Notes: generated by a model from the sequence alone, not told the origin. 64,000 nt of DNA from an uncultured Clostridia bacterium (GCA_947591785.1 CANQDK010000005.1:1-64000), one strand, 5' to 3'; numbered from the stretch's first letter, positions 8,897 through 18,355 are shown. Numbers and translations: made by a program.

Positions 8897-9421
8897 ATGA
8901 AAAATGATTTTGTTTGGTCCAAGACTTTACTTTCAGTTTATCGTTATCTTGAACGCATTGCAGGAGCTATAGACAAAATTATTCTTAAAAGTGGAATTAA
9001 TTCTTTAAACATTTGTGGACAAAACTTCTATCATAACAACACCAGAGCGATAACGCAAAAGATTATCGAACTTTCAGAAAGAAAAGTTACTTTGATTAAT
9101 CTTAAAATTTTAGTTGATGAAACTTTAAAATCTATTAACCAAGAGTATGCAGAATTCTTAATTGAAAAATATCTTGATGGAGTTAAATCTAAGGAACTTA
9201 TGGAAAGGCACAACATAAGCATGAGAACTGTGTTCCGCAAACTTGATACGGCTCTTAAGTCTTTTGCAAGTTGTCTTATTAAAAAGGGGTATAATAATTT
9301 TTATCTTACAACTATGCTTAAAAATGAAGAATGGATTTTAAATGTTTACAGAACTTTTGCAAATGGAAAAGAAGATGAAATTGTTTTATCAAAAATTCAT
9401 CTTGTCAAGGCTGTGTCGTAA
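8897..9421 (+). CDS. helix-turn-helix regulator, phage late-regulator (ArpU) or sigma-region-4 type
   Basis: A 174-residue protein. Its middle (about residues 70-120) reads as a sigma-70 region 4-like fold: INQEYAEFLIEKYLDG, then KELMERHNISMRTVFRKLDTAL, a helix-turn-helix whose second helix is SMRTVFRKL. The size and layout match ArpU-type late transcription regulators, which in phages of Firmicutes sit just before the terminase genes. Here TerL lies 960 bases downstream, past one minus-strand gene. It may drive expression of the head genes; that is inferred from fold and position. Start: ATG 8897 after AAGGAG. It is convergent with the following gene, six bases between stops. Confidence 0.55.
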   Translation: MKNDFVWSKTLLSVYRYLERIAGAIDKIILKSGINSLNICGQNFYHNNTRAITQKIIELSERKVTLINLKILVDETLKSINQEYAEFLIEKYLDGVKSKELMERHNISMRTVFRKLDTALKSFASCLIKKGYNNFYLTTMLKNEEWILNVYRTFANGKEDEIVLSKIHLVKAVS

Positions 9422-9427
9422 ACTATG

Positions 9428-10261
9428 TTATAATTCACCCTCATCAAATTCAAAGTAGTCACCATGTCTATGCACTCTCTTTGTGTGTTTAACATTCTTT
9501 CGTTGTTTACTGTTTTGCAAAATTCGTGTTGGTTTTACAAGAAAATATAAAATTAATATACTTGGTATGCTTATTGCAATAATCAAAATTATTTTTGTTC
9601 CCGTGGATAATCCTTCAGATGCAGTGTTGTATTGATTTAAAACTTCTTCTCCAACATTTGTTAAATTATTTTCTGTGCTTGGTGAATAAATAGGCTTTTG
9701 ATCCAGAAATGTCTCAAAAACATATCCATACTCAATTTTATTTTCAATAACCGCACTGACATAAAACCATTTTGACTTTGAAGTTTGGATTTCTTCTCCG
9801 TTTATAGTGCCATAATATGTCAACAATGTGCTTTCCGTTATTCGCTTTGAACTCTCTGTGCGTCGAGGTGTTGTGTAGAGATAGTTTGGGTCAAAAACAT
9901 TCAGGGTTACATTTAAGTATGGTGTTTGAGGAGTTTCCTTTTTTAGTTGAACACCGTCTTTTCTAACATATCCTTCTTTGTTTTTATATTTGACGTTGTA
10001 ATAGTTTCCAAACACTCCTTTCACTTCGACAAAATAGGTGCATGGAATTTCAAATAGTGCTGTTTTGTCATCTGTTGATGAACAAAAATACACTCCATCT
10101 GTTTTGACTTGGGCAAAATATGAGCCGCTATCTGCAAAACAAATGTTTGGCGTTGAATTAATAAAAGTTGTTGCTATGAAAGTTGATATTAATAAAAGAA
10201 AAAATGATATGAAAGAGTTTTTAAAAGAAAAACTAAAAAGAAAATTAATAATTTTTTTCAT
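9428..10261 (-). CDS. secreted SH3-like protein with C-terminal membrane anchor
   Basis: A 277-residue protein with an N-terminal signal or anchor sequence (cleavage plausible at CFADSGSYF), two SH3-like stretches (VFGNYYNVKYKNKEGYVRKDGV near residues 84-105 and SKWFYVSAVIENKIEYGYVF near 163-182), a linker, and a C-terminal membrane helix (TKIILIIAISIPSILILYFLV) followed by a basic cytoplasmic tail. SH3-like pairs of this kind often bind cell-wall peptide, so a wall-sensing or wall-associated role is possible but unproven. It is divergent from terL. It has no phage-type features and splits the regulator from the terminase. Confidence 0.7.
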   Translation of the reverse strand: MKKIINFLFSFSFKNSFISFFLLLISTFIATTFINSTPNICFADSGSYFAQVKTDGVYFCSSTDDKTALFEIPCTYFVEVKGVFGNYYNVKYKNKEGYVRKDGVQLKKETPQTPYLNVTLNVFDPNYLYTTPRRTESSKRITESTLLTYYGTINGEEIQTSKSKWFYVSAVIENKIEYGYVFETFLDQKPIYSPSTENNLTNVGEEVLNQYNTASEGLSTGTKIILIIAISIPSILILYFLVKPTRILQNSKQRKNVKHTKRVHRHGDYFEFDEGEL

Positions 10262-10377
10262 ATTTCAATTCTAACTCTTCTTTTTGAAAGGTGAATTACA
10301 CTTTTTTGTCGCATCTGCAATTTTTTGTGCGATATTTGTTGTTAATTTAAAATTCAAACTCATTAAATAGGTGTTTT

Positions 10378-11808
10378 ATGGAAAAAGAAATTATTGGTAA
10401 AATTTTGAAACTTGAGAAAGAGATTCAATATAGATTTGATTCAAACAAGCTTAATTATTATAATAAATCTGGAAAAGTTCATAAAAAACAAATAAAATTT
10501 CATAAGTGTAAAAAACGCAATCGCTGGGTTTTTGGGGGTAATCGCTCAGGCAAAACCGAATGTGGAGCGGTTGAAACCGTTTATCTTGCTTGTGGACTTC
10601 ATCCCTATAAGAAAAATAAGTTGACGGAGGGGTGGGTTGTGTCACTTTCAAGACAGGTTCAACGAGATGTTGCTCAGCGGAAAATTTTGGAATATTTACC
10701 GCTTTCATATATCCACGATATTGTTATGGTGACTGGAAGCAAAGATAATGCTGAAAATGGGATTATTGATTTTATTATTGTTAAAAGTGAAGTTGGCGGA
10801 TTTAGTAAAATTGGTTTTAGAAGCTGTGATCAAGGTAGAGAAAAGTTTCAGGGAGCATCACTGGATTATGTTTGGTTTGATGAAGAACCACCTTTTGATA
10901 TATACCTTGAATGTAAGATGCGTATTCTTGACAAATGCGGAGAGATATTTGGAACAATGACTCCATTAAAGGGTTTGACATGGGTGTATAATACAATCTA
11001 TTTGAATGAACAAAATGATAGCGAAGTTTGGTGTGAAACTATGGAATGGGCAGACAATCCTTTTTTGTCTAAAAAAGAAATTGAAGCTTTGACAAAAACT
11101 TTGCCTGCTGATGAAATTGAAAGTCGAAGATATGGAAAATTTATGCAGAATGGGGGACTTGTTTACAGTGAATTTGATGAGGAGTTGAATGTTATTGAAC
11201 CTTTCAAAATTCCAAAAGAATGGCAAGATAACATTTCTATTGATCCAGGGCTTCATAATCCGCTTTCTGCACATTTTTATGCAGTTGATTATGATGGAAA
11301 TGTTTATGTTGTTGCCGAGCATTTTGAAGCAGGACAAACTGTTGATGTCCATGCAAACAAGATAAAGGAAATTGCAAAACGTCTGGATTGGAAAACTGAT
11401 AGTAAAGGTTTTTTGCATGCAATAATTGATTCCGCTGCACTTCAAAGAACTCTTGCAAGCCAAAAAAATGTTGTTGAACTGTTTTATGATAATCAAATTA
11501 TTGTCAATACAAATGTCAACAAAGATTTGTTTGCTGGAATTTCCGTTGTGAAGTCATATCTAAAAACAGCTGATGGAAGGCGACGTCTTTTTATATTTAA
11601 AACTTGTGTGAATTTGATTAGAGAAATCAAAAGTTATTGGTGGGGAGATGATGATATTCCAATAAAAAAAGATGATCATGCTCTTGATGAACTTCGATAT
11701 TATTTAATGACTAAACCAATAAAAAAGGAATTTGTTGCAAAAACTGAAATACAAAAGGACAAAGAAAAAATGGCAAGAAAATTACAAAATCAAAAAATTA
11801 AATTTTAA
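10378..11808 (+). CDS. phage terminase large subunit (TerL)
   Basis: A 476-residue DNA-packaging motor and headful nuclease. The N-terminal ATPase has Walker A GGNRSGKT (residues 53-60) and Walker B LDYVWFDEE (residues 162-170, Asp168 and catalytic Glu169). The C-terminal RNase H-like nuclease keeps its acidic residues: Asp289 in ISIDPG, Asp351 in AIIDSA, and the DDHALDELRYY motif (residues 432-442). The length is normal for the family and there is no frameshift, so selection may be keeping it active. Start: ATG 10378 after AGGTG. The portal gene, normally adjacent, lies 7 kb downstream. A gene-free AT desert follows. Confidence 0.9.
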   Translation: MEKEIIGKILKLEKEIQYRFDSNKLNYYNKSGKVHKKQIKFHKCKKRNRWVFGGNRSGKTECGAVETVYLACGLHPYKKNKLTEGWVVSLSRQVQRDVAQRKILEYLPLSYIHDIVMVTGSKDNAENGIIDFIIVKSEVGGFSKIGFRSCDQGREKFQGASLDYVWFDEEPPFDIYLECKMRILDKCGEIFGTMTPLKGLTWVYNTIYLNEQNDSEVWCETMEWADNPFLSKKEIEALTKTLPADEIESRRYGKFMQNGGLVYSEFDEELNVIEPFKIPKEWQDNISIDPGLHNPLSAHFYAVDYDGNVYVVAEHFEAGQTVDVHANKIKEIAKRLDWKTDSKGFLHAIIDSAALQRTLASQKNVVELFYDNQIIVNTNVNKDLFAGISVVKSYLKTADGRRRLFIFKTCVNLIREIKSYWWGDDDIPIKKDDHALDELRYYLMTKPIKKEFVAKTEIQKDKEKMARKLQNQKIKF

Positions 11809-12492
11809 ATAAATTGTCTTATTTTAAAAATAATTTGTAAATAAAAACATAAAAATAAAAAATATGAAAAAAAAGTAAAATAAAAAATAAAAATAATTCA
11901 TAAAAAAATACAAAATAAATTATAAAAAATTTAAAATAAATTCAAAATTTATTAAAAAAATAAATTTAAAAAATATGCGATTTATTTGATTTTTTATTAA
12001 AAAATCCTTAATTTTTTAACATTTTTTATAATTTTTTGGTTTTTTTATTGCTTTAAAATGTAATAAAATTTTTTTAATTTCGAATTTGTTTTTCTTTATT
12101 TTTACACATTTTTTAGATTTTTTATTATAAGCATTTTTTGTTAATTCAAATTTTTATTTTTAAATAATTTTATTTTCTATTTTTTTATAAGTTTTTAATT
12201 TTATTTTTTGTGTTTTTAATTATATTTTTAATTTGTTTTTAATTTTTATTTTCTTATATTTTTAAAGGTTATAATTTTTCTTGTGCTTTGTAAGCTATTA
12301 ATTTTTTTGTTTTTCAATTTCGTATATTAATTTGTTTTTCAAATTCGTATCTTAATAGGAGAATATTAAGTTTTAAATTTTACATTGAGATAAGCATATA
12401 AGTTTAAATATTATATTAAGATTCGAAATATTTTCTATATTTATTTGGAAAAATATTATTAATTGTGTTAAAATCATTCTATGAGGTGAAAA
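11809..12492. other. extreme AT-rich gene-free desert with A-to-T strand switch
   Basis: About 680 bases with almost no G or C and no supported reading frame. Roughly 11830-11995 is A-rich on this strand (runs of AAAAATAAAAAA type), and from about 12000 to 12290 it is T-rich (TTTTTATTTTT type). The two halves are therefore roughly complementary in composition. The last 200 bases are less extreme and hold a near-repeat, TTTTTCAATTTCGTAT then TTTTTCAAATTCGTAT (about 12310-12352). A -10 box TAAAAT at 12469 serves the next gene. Confidence 0.7.
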
Positions 12493-14952
12493 ATGAAAAA
12501 GATTCCTATTCTGTTTCTGTTTTGTTTTTTGATTTCAAGTTTACTTTGTGGAACTTTTTGTTTTAGTTCCACAACAACTTTTGCTGAACAAGAAATTTCC
12601 TCTATTGCTAATGTTGGACAGGAAAAGCATTTTGATAATCCAACTGAATTTGCTTTATATATAAACTCGTATGGTGCAGAAAACTCAAAAGATAATATCA
12701 TACTTGACAAAAATCTTGATATGAGTGAACATATCCTTTATGGGACAATTGGAACTAAAGAAAATCCTTTTATGGGTTCTTTTAATGGAAATGGATATAT
12801 TATTTCAAACCTTAAAATTTATCAAGCAATTCCTGAAGGTTTGGAACAAATCCCTGAAAATCAAACAAAACGCTATGTTGGACTTTTTGGTTATGTTAAG
12901 GGGGCAAGCAATTCCGAAAGTGCTGTTATAAAAAACATCGGTTTTGATGGAAATGTTCAAATCACTCTAGATGATTATGACACAACAGCTTATGTTGGAA
13001 CTCTCGTTGGATACGCAGAAAACACAACAATTCGTTACATACAAATGACTGCCAATGTCACTTTTAACACCGACTTCTCAAAAAATATTGTTTTTGGTGG
13101 TGTGGCTGGAATGATATCAAACGGTTGTGATATTAGAGGTGTGATTTGCCGTTCAGATTCGTTTGGTTTTTGGAACATAACGCAAAAAGATAGCAGAATC
13201 TTTATGTTTGGAGGATTGTTTGGATATTGTGAAGATAGTGCAATAACTTTCTCTGTTGTTGATGTTAAATTTGATTTGCAAATTAACGCTGAATTTAGCG
13301 GAGAAATCAGTCTTGGTGGTGTGGCTGGAAGTTTGAATTTGATGCAGATGGACAATATCGCAATTGATAACGATTATGCAATCGAAAATAAATCAACCAA
13401 TCCTATTGATTTGGGTGAGGTGGTTGGAAAATTAATAGATTCAGATGATGGAAGTTTGTGCTACATATATTATAAACAGAACAGCAATGTTCCTATTTTT
13501 GGAGAACTTGGACATTATAATTTTGTTCAACAGAATGCACATATTGAACAGTCTTTACAGGATTTAAATTCTCTAACTCCATCAGGGAATGGATATTCCT
13601 ATTTTGAAGCAAACAGATGGCACCCTTTTAGAGATAAATGGGATTTCCAAAAGGAATTTTATGTTGGCTCTTCAAAAATCTTTTTACAAAGTTTTTATGG
13701 GGATTTTCGTGTTGGATTTCAAAATCAAAACCCTACAATTTTGACTTGCACATCTGCTAATGATGCAACATATAGATATGGACAAAGTGCGACTTTAACT
13801 TTTTCATTCAATATTAATGAAGATGGCACAAATATGATTGATTATTATGAAATTAGAGCTTTGTCACTTAATGGCAGTCAAATTGCTAGCATAAATTTTG
13901 AAATAGGAGAGGATAACTCTTATTCTTATTCCTTCTCTGGACTTGAAAACAGGTTTTCAATTGCAAATGAAATTAATGGTTTTTCAATTACAATTTTGTC
14001 CATCAACAATTCTTTGTCTGGAAACTATTCTTTGACAATACAGCCTAGAGATTTTGTGGTTAGTCTTTCATCAAGACTTTTTGTAACTGAAGATTCTGAT
14101 GACATTAAATATGAAGACGAAAATGCTGATGTGAAAGTTCCAATTATACCTGGAAATGTTTTTGAATATAATCCAACTGGGACGAAAAATCCAATACAAC
14201 GTCTTAATGGTTTGATTTATTTAAAAGCATACACTTTGGACACAGAAAGAAAAGCTGGCACTCTCTACACTCATTTTGGTTGGTGCATCCTCTACGAAGA
14301 TGGTTCTTTGAAAAATTTGGACTCAAACAAATCAACAGGAGCACTTGATTTTGTGTTTGGTAAAGGTGATTTCACAAAACAAGCATTTACTGGAGAAAAT
14401 GGACAGAAAAAAATCTCAGCAATTGTTGCAAAGTATGTTGATGATGCTTGCGAGCTTACTTTCCAACTTGGAAACGGTATTGAAAGGGTTGAACTTTACA
14501 GTGGACGAACAGTGATTGATGAGGCTGAAACAGAAATTTATGTTTCAAAAACCGCAGATTTAACAATGACAATTTATGTTGATAAAAAATATGATTTCAA
14601 CACTGAAAAACTTATTGAAGAACTTTCAATTTACGCTGGCGGAAGTAATGAAAGTGGTTTCTGCGTTTTGGAGCAATCCTCTGAAACAGATAATGAAAAA
14701 TATTATGTGTTTAGATTAAACATGACAAAACTTATTTCTGATTTTAAAGATGGGTTTACTATTAATGTTAAAGCAGAAGAGTTTCATACTGACAATCTCA
14801 CTTGGCTATGGTGGACACTTGGAGTGCTTGGTGGACTTATTGTGATTGGACTTGTTGTCTTTCTTATTATTTTCTTTGTTAGACGAAAGGGTGGTGGCTC
14901 TGGGGGATACAAAGCTCCAACAAAGAAGTCTTATAAGGGAATGTATTATTAA
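12493..14952 (+). CDS. large surface protein with GLUG-type beta repeats and C-terminal anchor
   Basis: An 819-residue exported protein. It has a signal peptide (MKKIPILFLFCFLISSLLCGTFC, cleavage near TTFAEQE), then a repetitive region whose SFNGNGYIISNLKI, YVGLFGYVKG and TLVGYAEN segments match the GLUG-type repeat of bacterial surface proteins (about residues 90-320). A beta-rich middle without recognised domains follows, and then one membrane helix near residue 775 (WWTLGVLGGLIVIGLVVFLII) with a basic, Gly-rich tail. Function is probably adhesion or cell-surface structure. A -10 box TAAAAT (12469-12474) and GAGGTG precede ATG 12493. It sits between phage TerL and portal genes but carries no phage hallmark. 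Confidence 0.75.
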   Translation: MKKIPILFLFCFLISSLLCGTFCFSSTTTFAEQEISSIANVGQEKHFDNPTEFALYINSYGAENSKDNIILDKNLDMSEHILYGTIGTKENPFMGSFNGNGYIISNLKIYQAIPEGLEQIPENQTKRYVGLFGYVKGASNSESAVIKNIGFDGNVQITLDDYDTTAYVGTLVGYAENTTIRYIQMTANVTFNTDFSKNIVFGGVAGMISNGCDIRGVICRSDSFGFWNITQKDSRIFMFGGLFGYCEDSAITFSVVDVKFDLQINAEFSGEISLGGVAGSLNLMQMDNIAIDNDYAIENKSTNPIDLGEVVGKLIDSDDGSLCYIYYKQNSNVPIFGELGHYNFVQQNAHIEQSLQDLNSLTPSGNGYSYFEANRWHPFRDKWDFQKEFYVGSSKIFLQSFYGDFRVGFQNQNPTILTCTSANDATYRYGQSATLTFSFNINEDGTNMIDYYEIRALSLNGSQIASINFEIGEDNSYSYSFSGLENRFSIANEINGFSITILSINNSLSGNYSLTIQPRDFVVSLSSRLFVTEDSDDIKYEDENADVKVPIIPGNVFEYNPTGTKNPIQRLNGLIYLKAYTLDTERKAGTLYTHFGWCILYEDGSLKNLDSNKSTGALDFVFGKGDFTKQAFTGENGQKKISAIVAKYVDDACELTFQLGNGIERVELYSGRTVIDEAETEIYVSKTADLTMTIYVDKKYDFNTEKLIEELSIYAGGSNESGFCVLEQSSETDNEKYYVFRLNMTKLISDFKDGFTINVKAEEFHTDNLTWLWWTLGVLGGLIVIGLVVFLIIFFVRRKGGGSGGYKAPTKKSYKGMYY

Positions 14953-14962
14953 TTTTTAGATA

Positions 14963-14993
14963 TTAAAAAAGAGAAAATTTTTCTCTTTTTTAT
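14963..14993. terminator. bidirectional terminator between convergent genes
   Basis: AAAAAGAGAAAA pairs with TTTTCTCTTTTT with A and T tracts on both sides, so it works in both directions. It lies between the surface-protein stop and the stop of the minus-strand gene, which it overlaps. Confidence 0.8.
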
Positions 14994-15568
14994 TTTTTGT
15001 TTTTAATGTAAATTGCTCCAAATTTTAACGCTTTCTTTATGTTTTTTTGATGTTCATAATCTTTAGTCTTTGTTCCATCGGTTTTTGATGATTTAAAATG
15101 CAGGCAGAAATGCCCGAGATTATTACTGTAACCGTGGGGATAGCAACTCATACTTGCGGGAACAAATGAATTCTCATTTATTTTTATAAGAACGGGGCGT
15201 TTTTCCCAACTCCAAGAATAATTACAAATTTCATAGAAGGTTTGATAATCCTCTGGAGATTTTGGCTCAAAATCAATATGAAAGTAGCCTCCAGTGCGAA
15301 AGACATTAAAATTTTTTTCTGTTTGTATGTCAATGATTTCAAAAACACTGTTTTGTGGCAAAATTGTGTCAATTTCATCAAACTCTAAATCCAAAATTCT
15401 CGAATTTTCATTTGTTTTTGCTTCAATTTCTGTTTCGTTATAGTCAAGAATTTGGATATTTTCTTTCTCAGTTATGTTTGTGAAATTGGAAAAAACGGGG
15501 TATGGAAATATCGCAGAAAACATTGTCATACTTACAAGAATTAACATTATTGTAAAAACCTTATTCAT
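14990..15568 (-). CDS. small secreted or membrane-anchored protein, unknown function
   Basis: A 192-residue protein with an N-terminal hydrophobic segment (MLILVSMTMFSAIFPYPVF) that is a signal peptide or anchor, followed by an acidic region and a globular part containing SCYPHGYSNNLGHFCLHFKSS and a Lys-rich C-terminus. The HxYxxNxxHFCLHF pattern is reminiscent of L,D-transpeptidase-like or wall-associated domains with a conserved His and Cys, but the match is too short to name a family. It is convergent with the surface-protein gene and divergent from the YkvI-like gene. Confidence 0.5.
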   Translation of the reverse strand: MNKVFTIMLILVSMTMFSAIFPYPVFSNFTNITEKENIQILDYNETEIEAKTNENSRILDLEFDEIDTILPQNSVFEIIDIQTEKNFNVFRTGGYFHIDFEPKSPEDYQTFYEICNYSWSWEKRPVLIKINENSFVPASMSCYPHGYSNNLGHFCLHFKSSKTDGTKTKDYEHQKNIKKALKFGAIYIKNKK

Positions 15569-15655
15569 ATTTTTATTGTTGTCATATTTTTTGTTTTTAT
15601 TTTTGTTTAAAACTCTTTTATGAATTTTAAAAATACTTTATTAATATCATAAAAT

Positions 15656-16648
15656 ATGCTGAAAATTTTCTCTGTTGTTTTTTTGATTTTTGGCACTGTG
15701 GTTGGGTCTGGTTTTTCAAGCGGAAAAGAAATAATGGTTTTCTTTTCTCAATTTGGCATCACTTCATATCTTTATATTTTTGTTGCTGGATTTTTGTTTT
15801 ATGCTGTTTTCTTCTTTTTCCTTGAATATGGAAACAAAATTTCAAAAAAACTTGAAGAATCAAAAATTTTGAATTTTATGGTGCTTTTTATTTCACTTGT
15901 TTTCTGTTCATCAATGTTTGCTGGGATTAAAAATCTTTTTTCTTATTTTTCAACACCTTTTTTTGTTATTTCGTTTGTGTCACTCGTAATTTTATGTCTT
16001 TTGGTGACAAAAAAGGGGATAAGAAGTCTTGAAAAAGTCAATCTCGTCCTTATGCCTTTAACGATGCTTTGCTTTATTTTTGTTTTGGGATTTTGTGTTC
16101 AGCAACATTCAGATTTTTCATTTTCAAATTCACCTTGGGCAGGAGCTTTTTATGGGCCGTTATATGTTGCATTAAACACTTGTATGAGTGGTTTTGTGAT
16201 TTCGCGAGCAGGAGATGGGTTGAGTAAAAAACAAAAACGTTTTTCATGTCTTCTTGCGACTTGTCTTATTGTTGGACTTTTGCTTTTTGGAAATTTTGTT
16301 TTGTTGAATAACAGTGAAAGTTTCTTTAGTGAAATGCCATTCCTTTCTCTTGCAAGCAAAAATGAGAATATGTTTTATGTTGCATTTTTAATAATTTTTT
16401 GTGGTTGTTTTACAACTCTTATCTCTTTGTGTTATACGCTTAAAGTCTGCCTTTCAAGAATAATAAAAAACGAAACAACCTGCGTTATACTCTCAGTTTT
16501 TATGCCACTGATAGCAAGTCAACTGGGCTTTTCACAGATAGTTTCGTTTCTTTATCCAATTTGTAGTGTTTTGGGAATTTTTATGCTTGGTTTCCTTCTC
16601 GTTAAGACTTTCCACGAAAAGAAGAAAACTTTTTCTCTAAAAGACTGA
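15656..16648 (+). CDS. YkvI-family membrane transporter-like protein
   Basis: A 330-residue integral membrane protein with about ten hydrophobic helices. The N-terminus GTVVGSGFSSGKEIMVFFSQFG matches the start of YkvI-type proteins of the APC/LeuT-fold superfamily (GTxxGxGFxSGxEI), in which the broken first helix forms the substrate site. The substrate is unknown. There is no ribosome binding site before ATG 15656; a weak -10-like TAATAT or TATCAT ends five to eight bases upstream, so the transcript may be leaderless. Its 3' end overlaps the convergent ABC permease gene by 47 bases. Confidence 0.7.
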   Translation: MLKIFSVVFLIFGTVVGSGFSSGKEIMVFFSQFGITSYLYIFVAGFLFYAVFFFFLEYGNKISKKLEESKILNFMVLFISLVFCSSMFAGIKNLFSYFSTPFFVISFVSLVILCLLVTKKGIRSLEKVNLVLMPLTMLCFIFVLGFCVQQHSDFSFSNSPWAGAFYGPLYVALNTCMSGFVISRAGDGLSKKQKRFSCLLATCLIVGLLLFGNFVLLNNSESFFSEMPFLSLASKNENMFYVAFLIIFCGCFTTLISLCYTLKVCLSRIIKNETTCVILSVFMPLIASQLGFSQIVSFLYPICSVLGIFMLGFLLVKTFHEKKKTFSLKD

Positions 16649-17423
16649 CGATATAATACATTCCAAATGCAAGTATGCAAAGAATAATTGTTGACGCCAT
16701 AACAAGATCAATCCTAAATATCTGTCCGCCATAAACAATCAAATAACCAAGTCCTGCCTTGCTGGTTAAGTATTCACCCATTATGCTTCCAACCCAACTC
16801 ATTCCCACATTGATTTTTAATACAGAAATGAACTCTGGCATACTGTTTGGTAGAACAAGTTTAAACAAAATTTGAAATTTGTTTGCATGCATTGATTTTA
16901 ACAGCAAAATCTTCCCTTCTTCGACTGAAAGAAATGCTGACATCATACTCATTGTTGTGATTATCACACATATTAGCACACACATAACAACTATGGCACT
17001 TGTTCCTGCTCCAACCCATAAAATGATTATTGGCCCAAGAGCAATTTTTGGGAGTGAATTTAGAACAACAATATATGGCTCAAGAATTTTTCTCAGTTTT
17101 TCATTGCACCAAAGGGCAATGGCTACAACGTAGCCAATCACAGTCGCGATTGTAAATCCTATTAGCGTTTCATAGAGCGTCACCCAAGTGTGCGTCAATA
17201 AAGTTCCGTTCTTACATAACTCAACAATTTGAAGAACTATTCTTGATGGCGAACTTATGAAAAATGGGTCAACAACTTTGAAATATGTGAGCAGTTCCCA
17301 TAGTCCTAAAAATGCCACTAGAATGAAAATCCTAAAAAATATTATAAAAAATTTGTCTTTTTTGAGTTTCTTTACATAATCCCTGTGTGCCTTTGAAAAA
17401 TTAGGTTGTTTGTTTTTCTTCAT
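16602..17423 (-). CDS. ABC importer permease, SsuC/TauC/ThiX type
   Basis: About 273 residues with six hydrophobic helices and the permease coupling motif region (EEGKILLLKSMHANKFQILFKLVLPNSMPEF, where the conserved EAA-loop glycine is replaced), like permeases for taurine, sulfonates, nitrate or thiamine precursors. I choose the start at 17423 because GGAGG lies ten bases upstream; an in-frame ATG at 17489 would overlap the ATPase gene by 89 bases. From 17423 the overlap is 23 bases, typical of translational coupling. No substrate-binding protein gene is adjacent, so the substrate cannot be assigned. A 39-base near-copy of its 3' end lies at 47045. Confidence 0.8.
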   Translation of the reverse strand: MKKNKQPNFSKAHRDYVKKLKKDKFFIIFFRIFILVAFLGLWELLTYFKVVDPFFISSPSRIVLQIVELCKNGTLLTHTWVTLYETLIGFTIATVIGYVVAIALWCNEKLRKILEPYIVVLNSLPKIALGPIIILWVGAGTSAIVVMCVLICVIITTMSMMSAFLSVEEGKILLLKSMHANKFQILFKLVLPNSMPEFISVLKINVGMSWVGSIMGEYLTSKAGLGYLIVYGGQIFRIDLVMASTIILCILAFGMYYIVSLLEKKFSSFRGKS

Positions 17424-18177
17424 TGGAAAGTAGCCTCCAAATTTTTTCAAAAAGTGGCGAGAAGCTTGCGTTGTCTTCTCGTTTTTCAAATGGCGTTTTT
17501 CCGCAAAGATTTGGAACTATTTCTTCCTTTACTGTTGCGGGGCGAGAGGACAAAACTATAATTTTGTCTGACATTGTTAGCGATTCGGCTATATCGTGGG
17601 TGACAAGCAGAGCGGTCTTTTTCTCTTTTTTGATGATTTCATGCACATCATCACAAACGGAAAGACGTGTTTGATAGTCTAGTGCTGAAAATGGCTCATC
17701 TAAAAGAAGTAATTTCGGCTCTAAAACAAGTGTGCGAATTAGAGCAACACGCTGACGCATTCCTCCTGACAAAGAACGTGGCTTTTTATCCTTAAATGAA
17801 AACAGGTCATATTTCTTTAAAAGTTCTTCCGCCAATGCAATCTTTTTCTCACGATCTGTTGGCTTTTGGATTTCAAGTCCAAGAGTTATGTTTTTCCATA
17901 CACTTCGCCATTCAAACAAGTGGTCTTTTTGAAACATGTATCCAATTTTTTTTGTGTCAATTTGTTCACTTTCATCAAAAATAATCTTTCCTGAAGTTGG
18001 TTTCAACAATCCCGCTGTCAGTGATAGAATTGTTGTTTTTCCACAGCCACTTGGTCCAACAAGTGATGCAAAACATTCTTCTTCTATCTCAAAATTTATT
18101 TTTTTTAACGCAAATATTTCATCGTTTTTTGTTTGATAAAAAAAGTTGACATCTTTATAAATTAACAAGTTTTTCAT
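17401..18177 (-). CDS. ABC importer ATPase, SsuB/TauB/ThiZ type
   Basis: A 258-residue ATPase with Walker A GPSGCGKTT, Q-loop FQKDHLFEW, signature LSGGMRQR, Walker B LLLLDEPFSALD and the H-loop VTHDI. All ATPase residues are present. It energises the permease encoded by the overlapping downstream gene. Ribosome binding site AAGAGG lies five bases before the ATG. I looked for a TPP riboswitch in the leader (18178-18300) and saw none, so a thiamine-precursor role has no regulatory support. Confidence 0.85.
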   Translation of the reverse strand: MKNLLIYKDVNFFYQTKNDEIFALKKINFEIEEECFASLVGPSGCGKTTILSLTAGLLKPTSGKIIFDESEQIDTKKIGYMFQKDHLFEWRSVWKNITLGLEIQKPTDREKKIALAEELLKKYDLFSFKDKKPRSLSGGMRQRVALIRTLVLEPKLLLLDEPFSALDYQTRLSVCDDVHEIIKKEKKTALLVTHDIAESLTMSDKIIVLSSRPATVKEEIVPNLCGKTPFEKREDNASFSPLFEKIWRLLSNEEKQTT

Positions 18178-18355
18178 TTTTGTCCTCTTACAATAACATT
18201 CTATTTTTCATCAACTTTTTTGTGCGTGGAAAATTTGGAATACATCGTTTTGATATGTTTTGTTTTTGGTGGAAAATTAAAAAATTTTGACATAATGTCT
18301 TGAATTTATGACTTAACAGGATTTATGCTTTTGGCAAATTGTGAAAGGGGAGGTT

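Noticed and set aside
18178..18340. TPP riboswitch before the ABC importer
   Set aside because: The conserved CTGAGA and ACCTGA segments are not present on the minus strand.
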